Below are positions 62,167-64,000 of a DNA stretch of 64,000 nucleotides, piece after piece. A program made the position numbers and the translations under genes. Under the pieces are notes generated by a model. That model ran no database searches. It saw nothing but the letters and a program-made list of their open reading frames with translations, and was not told the DNA's origin. This stretch comes from Patescibacteria group bacterium (lineage in GTDB: Bacteria; Patescibacteriota; Gracilibacteria; UBA1369). The stretch's first letter is position 1; every line of letters begins with the position of its first letter. The stretch is taken from assembly GCA_963169655.1 (NCBI GenBank), contig CAUJCM010000001.1, positions 62,001 through 126,000 of the forward strand. Direction: 5' to 3'.

Positions 62167-63513
62167 TTAAGCTTTAATAATTGTTATATTTGAATCGTCA
62201 TTATTTTCTTGATCGCTATTTTCATTGCCTTCAATTGTTTCTTTTTGTTTTTTCCTTTGGTCATTTACTTGCTTGTAATGCTCTTTTTTGGATTTATTTC
62301 TATTCTCATTTAATACTTCAATAGTGATTTCTTCTTTTTGGAAGCTTTTGTTGACAACTAATTGTTGAATTAATCCATAAAGTGTAGAAAAGGTCCAATA
62401 AAGAGCTACTCCAGAAGGTACTGATGCTGTGAAAAAGACCATCATTGCAGGCATCATATAAGTCATTGTTTTATTGGCAATTTCCATTTCAGATGATTTT
62501 TTGTCTGATGTCTTTTTATTTTTATTAAAAGTAATTTTTAATTGAATGTATTGCATAATCCCAACTAAAACTGGAAGAATAAAAATATCTTTTTTAGTTA
62601 AATCAAAAAATCCAATCCAAATATTTTGAGTATTACTTAAATTGAAGTTGGAAAAAAATGAATATAAAAGGTAGTGGCTACTTGAATCCATTCCTGACTG
62701 AATCACATTATATAAACCAATTAGAATTGGAAGTTGTAGTAAAACAGGAAAACAACTACTGAAAGGATTTACTTTGTGTTCTTTGTAAATTGCGAAAGTT
62801 TCTTGAGCTATTTTTTGTTGATCTGTACCATATTTTTCTTTAAGGGCATTAATTTTAGGTTGAACATGTTGTAATTTCTTTTGCGCTTTTAAAACTTTAT
62901 GGTTTGGAATTAGTAAAATTGTTCTTATAAATATTGTAAGGAGAATAATGGCCCAACCTAAATCATTATTCGGCATAATATGCACTAATAATGCTAAAAT
63001 GTTAAAAATAGGTTGATAAATTAATACTGTATAAATCCATTTGAAAAATGACATATTAACTACTTGAAATGGTGGTGTTTCTAGTGGTTCCCCATTAATA
63101 TTTAATTTTAATTTATATGTTCCTAGGTTGCCAAATAATTCATGATTCCACTGTTTAAAACTATAGGCATATTTTTCACTATTTGGAATAATAATGTCTT
63201 GGATATTTTGGCAATCTAAAGCTGTTTGATAGTTTTTATTTTCCCATTTATTGTTAACTAATGTTTCTACTTGAATATCTGGAGATGGACATAAGGATTT
63301 AATAACTATTTCTTCACCAGTGTTATTTTCAATATTAGCTATTACTACATCATTTTGGTTAAATTTTTGTTTATTTAAACTGATTTGAACTCCAGTTTTT
63401 ACAACTTCACCTTTATTGCTAAAAAATTGATTAAAAATAAAATTAACAATTAATAAGATGATGAAAAAGGTAATTATATTGTTTAATATATTTTTGAAAG
63501 GTTTTTTATCCAT
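62167..63513 (-). CDS. yidC: Membrane protein insertase YidC
   Basis: GWAIILLTIFIRTILLIPNHKVLKAQKKLQHVQPKINALKEKYG; FFTASVPSGVALYWTFSTLYGLIQQ. Confidence 0.96.
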   Translation of the reverse strand: MDKKPFKNILNNIITFFIILLIVNFIFNQFFSNKGEVVKTGVQISLNKQKFNQNDVVIANIENNTGEEIVIKSLCPSPDIQVETLVNNKWENKNYQTALDCQNIQDIIIPNSEKYAYSFKQWNHELFGNLGTYKLKLNINGEPLETPPFQVVNMSFFKWIYTVLIYQPIFNILALLVHIMPNNDLGWAIILLTIFIRTILLIPNHKVLKAQKKLQHVQPKINALKEKYGTDQQKIAQETFAIYKEHKVNPFSSCFPVLLQLPILIGLYNVIQSGMDSSSHYLLYSFFSNFNLSNTQNIWIGFFDLTKKDIFILPVLVGIMQYIQLKITFNKNKKTSDKKSSEMEIANKTMTYMMPAMMVFFTASVPSGVALYWTFSTLYGLIQQLVVNKSFQKEEITIEVLNENRNKSKKEHYKQVNDQRKKQKETIEGNENSDQENNDDSNITIIKA

Positions 63514-63516
63514 GTA

Positions 63517-63852
63517 TTATTGTTGATTGGTAATATTTTGTAATACTTCTGTTAATACTTGATTTTGTTTGATTGGTGAAAGTTGGATGAAATGATCTTT
63601 GATAATGATGATAAAGTCTGTTGATATGTTTTTAAAATTACTATTCCTGATTAATTCGTAAAGTCTTCTTCTTAAATAATTACGGTCAACTGCTAAAGGA
63701 TAAACTTTTTTACTGACTACCACACTATATCTGTTTTCTTGGATTTTGTTGAGATGAAATTTAATTGCCAAAGATTCATTATTAAATCTATGACCTTTTT
63801 TAATTAGCCATGCAACTTGGTTGGTAGAAAGTCTTTGTTTTTTATTTAACAT
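63517..63852 (-). CDS. rnpA: Ribonuclease P protein component
   Basis: VSKKVYPLAVDRNYLRRRLYELIR; between yidC and rpmH. Confidence 0.92.
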   Translation of the reverse strand: MLNKKQRLSTNQVAWLIKKGHRFNNESLAIKFHLNKIQENRYSVVVSKKVYPLAVDRNYLRRRLYELIRNSNFKNISTDFIIIIKDHFIQLSPIKQNQVLTEVLQNITNQQ

Positions 63853-63882
63853 TAAAAGACAAAAGGAATGTATTCCGTGATT

Positions 63883-64000
63883 TTACTTTTTATCGCTTAC
63901 AGTTAATTGTTTGCGACCTTTTGCTCTTCTGGCAGATAGTACATCACGACCACCTTTAGTTTTCATTCTGGTAAGGAAACCATGCATCTTTTTATGCTTT
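63883..64000 (-). CDS. rpmH: 50S ribosomal protein L34, 3' part (cut by window edge)
   Basis: Reverse translation [38 protein letters not shown]; not in ORF track. Confidence 0.95.
   Translation of the reverse strand, partial: KHKKMHGFLTRMKTKGGRDVLSARRAKGRKQLTVSDKK

Overview
AT-rich bacterial chromosome segment of Candidate Phyla Radiation (Patescibacteria) character (inference: L30 is missing from an otherwise near-complete spc operon; class assignment not attempted). Almost all genes from 1 to 44.7 kb are on the minus strand. They form a nearly continuous rpoB-ssb-rpoC-rpsL-rpsG-[inverted orphan gene]-fusA-tuf-S10-spc-alpha-rplM-rpsI block (34.8 to 4.2 kb), then trmD, a P-type ATPase, DUF167 and ksgA. 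Upstream of it lie an ABC exporter, serS, rpiB, dnaK-grpE-hrcA with CIRCE operators, and gapA. The region from 45 to 64 kb is mixed: rsmH/ftsL-like, an ECF sigma factor with a FecR-type partner, mraY, a D,D-carboxypeptidase, an LCP protein, a lipoprotein, comEC, two paralogous membrane methyltransferases, a large protein I recognise as a cysteine-less relative of ribonucleotide reductase, a DHH phosphoesterase, a ferredoxin, tRNA-Glu, an SLH-RlpA protein, and khpB/yidC/rnpA/rpmH. Most notable: (1) two tandem 82-nt copies, period exactly 100 nt, of a structured element in the long dnaK 5' leader, with four compensatory base-pair changes between copies; (2) a full-length ribonucleotide-reductase-like pseudoenzyme in a compact operon; (3) a 161-nt intergenic tract with no C on the + strand, next to a canonical G-quadruplex motif; (4) trmD whose conserved N-terminus is encoded upstream of any ATG/GTG/TTG, implying an AUU or similar start; (5) HrcA lacking its middle domain and RpoB with long charged tails. 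No tools were run; family calls are from reading the translations.
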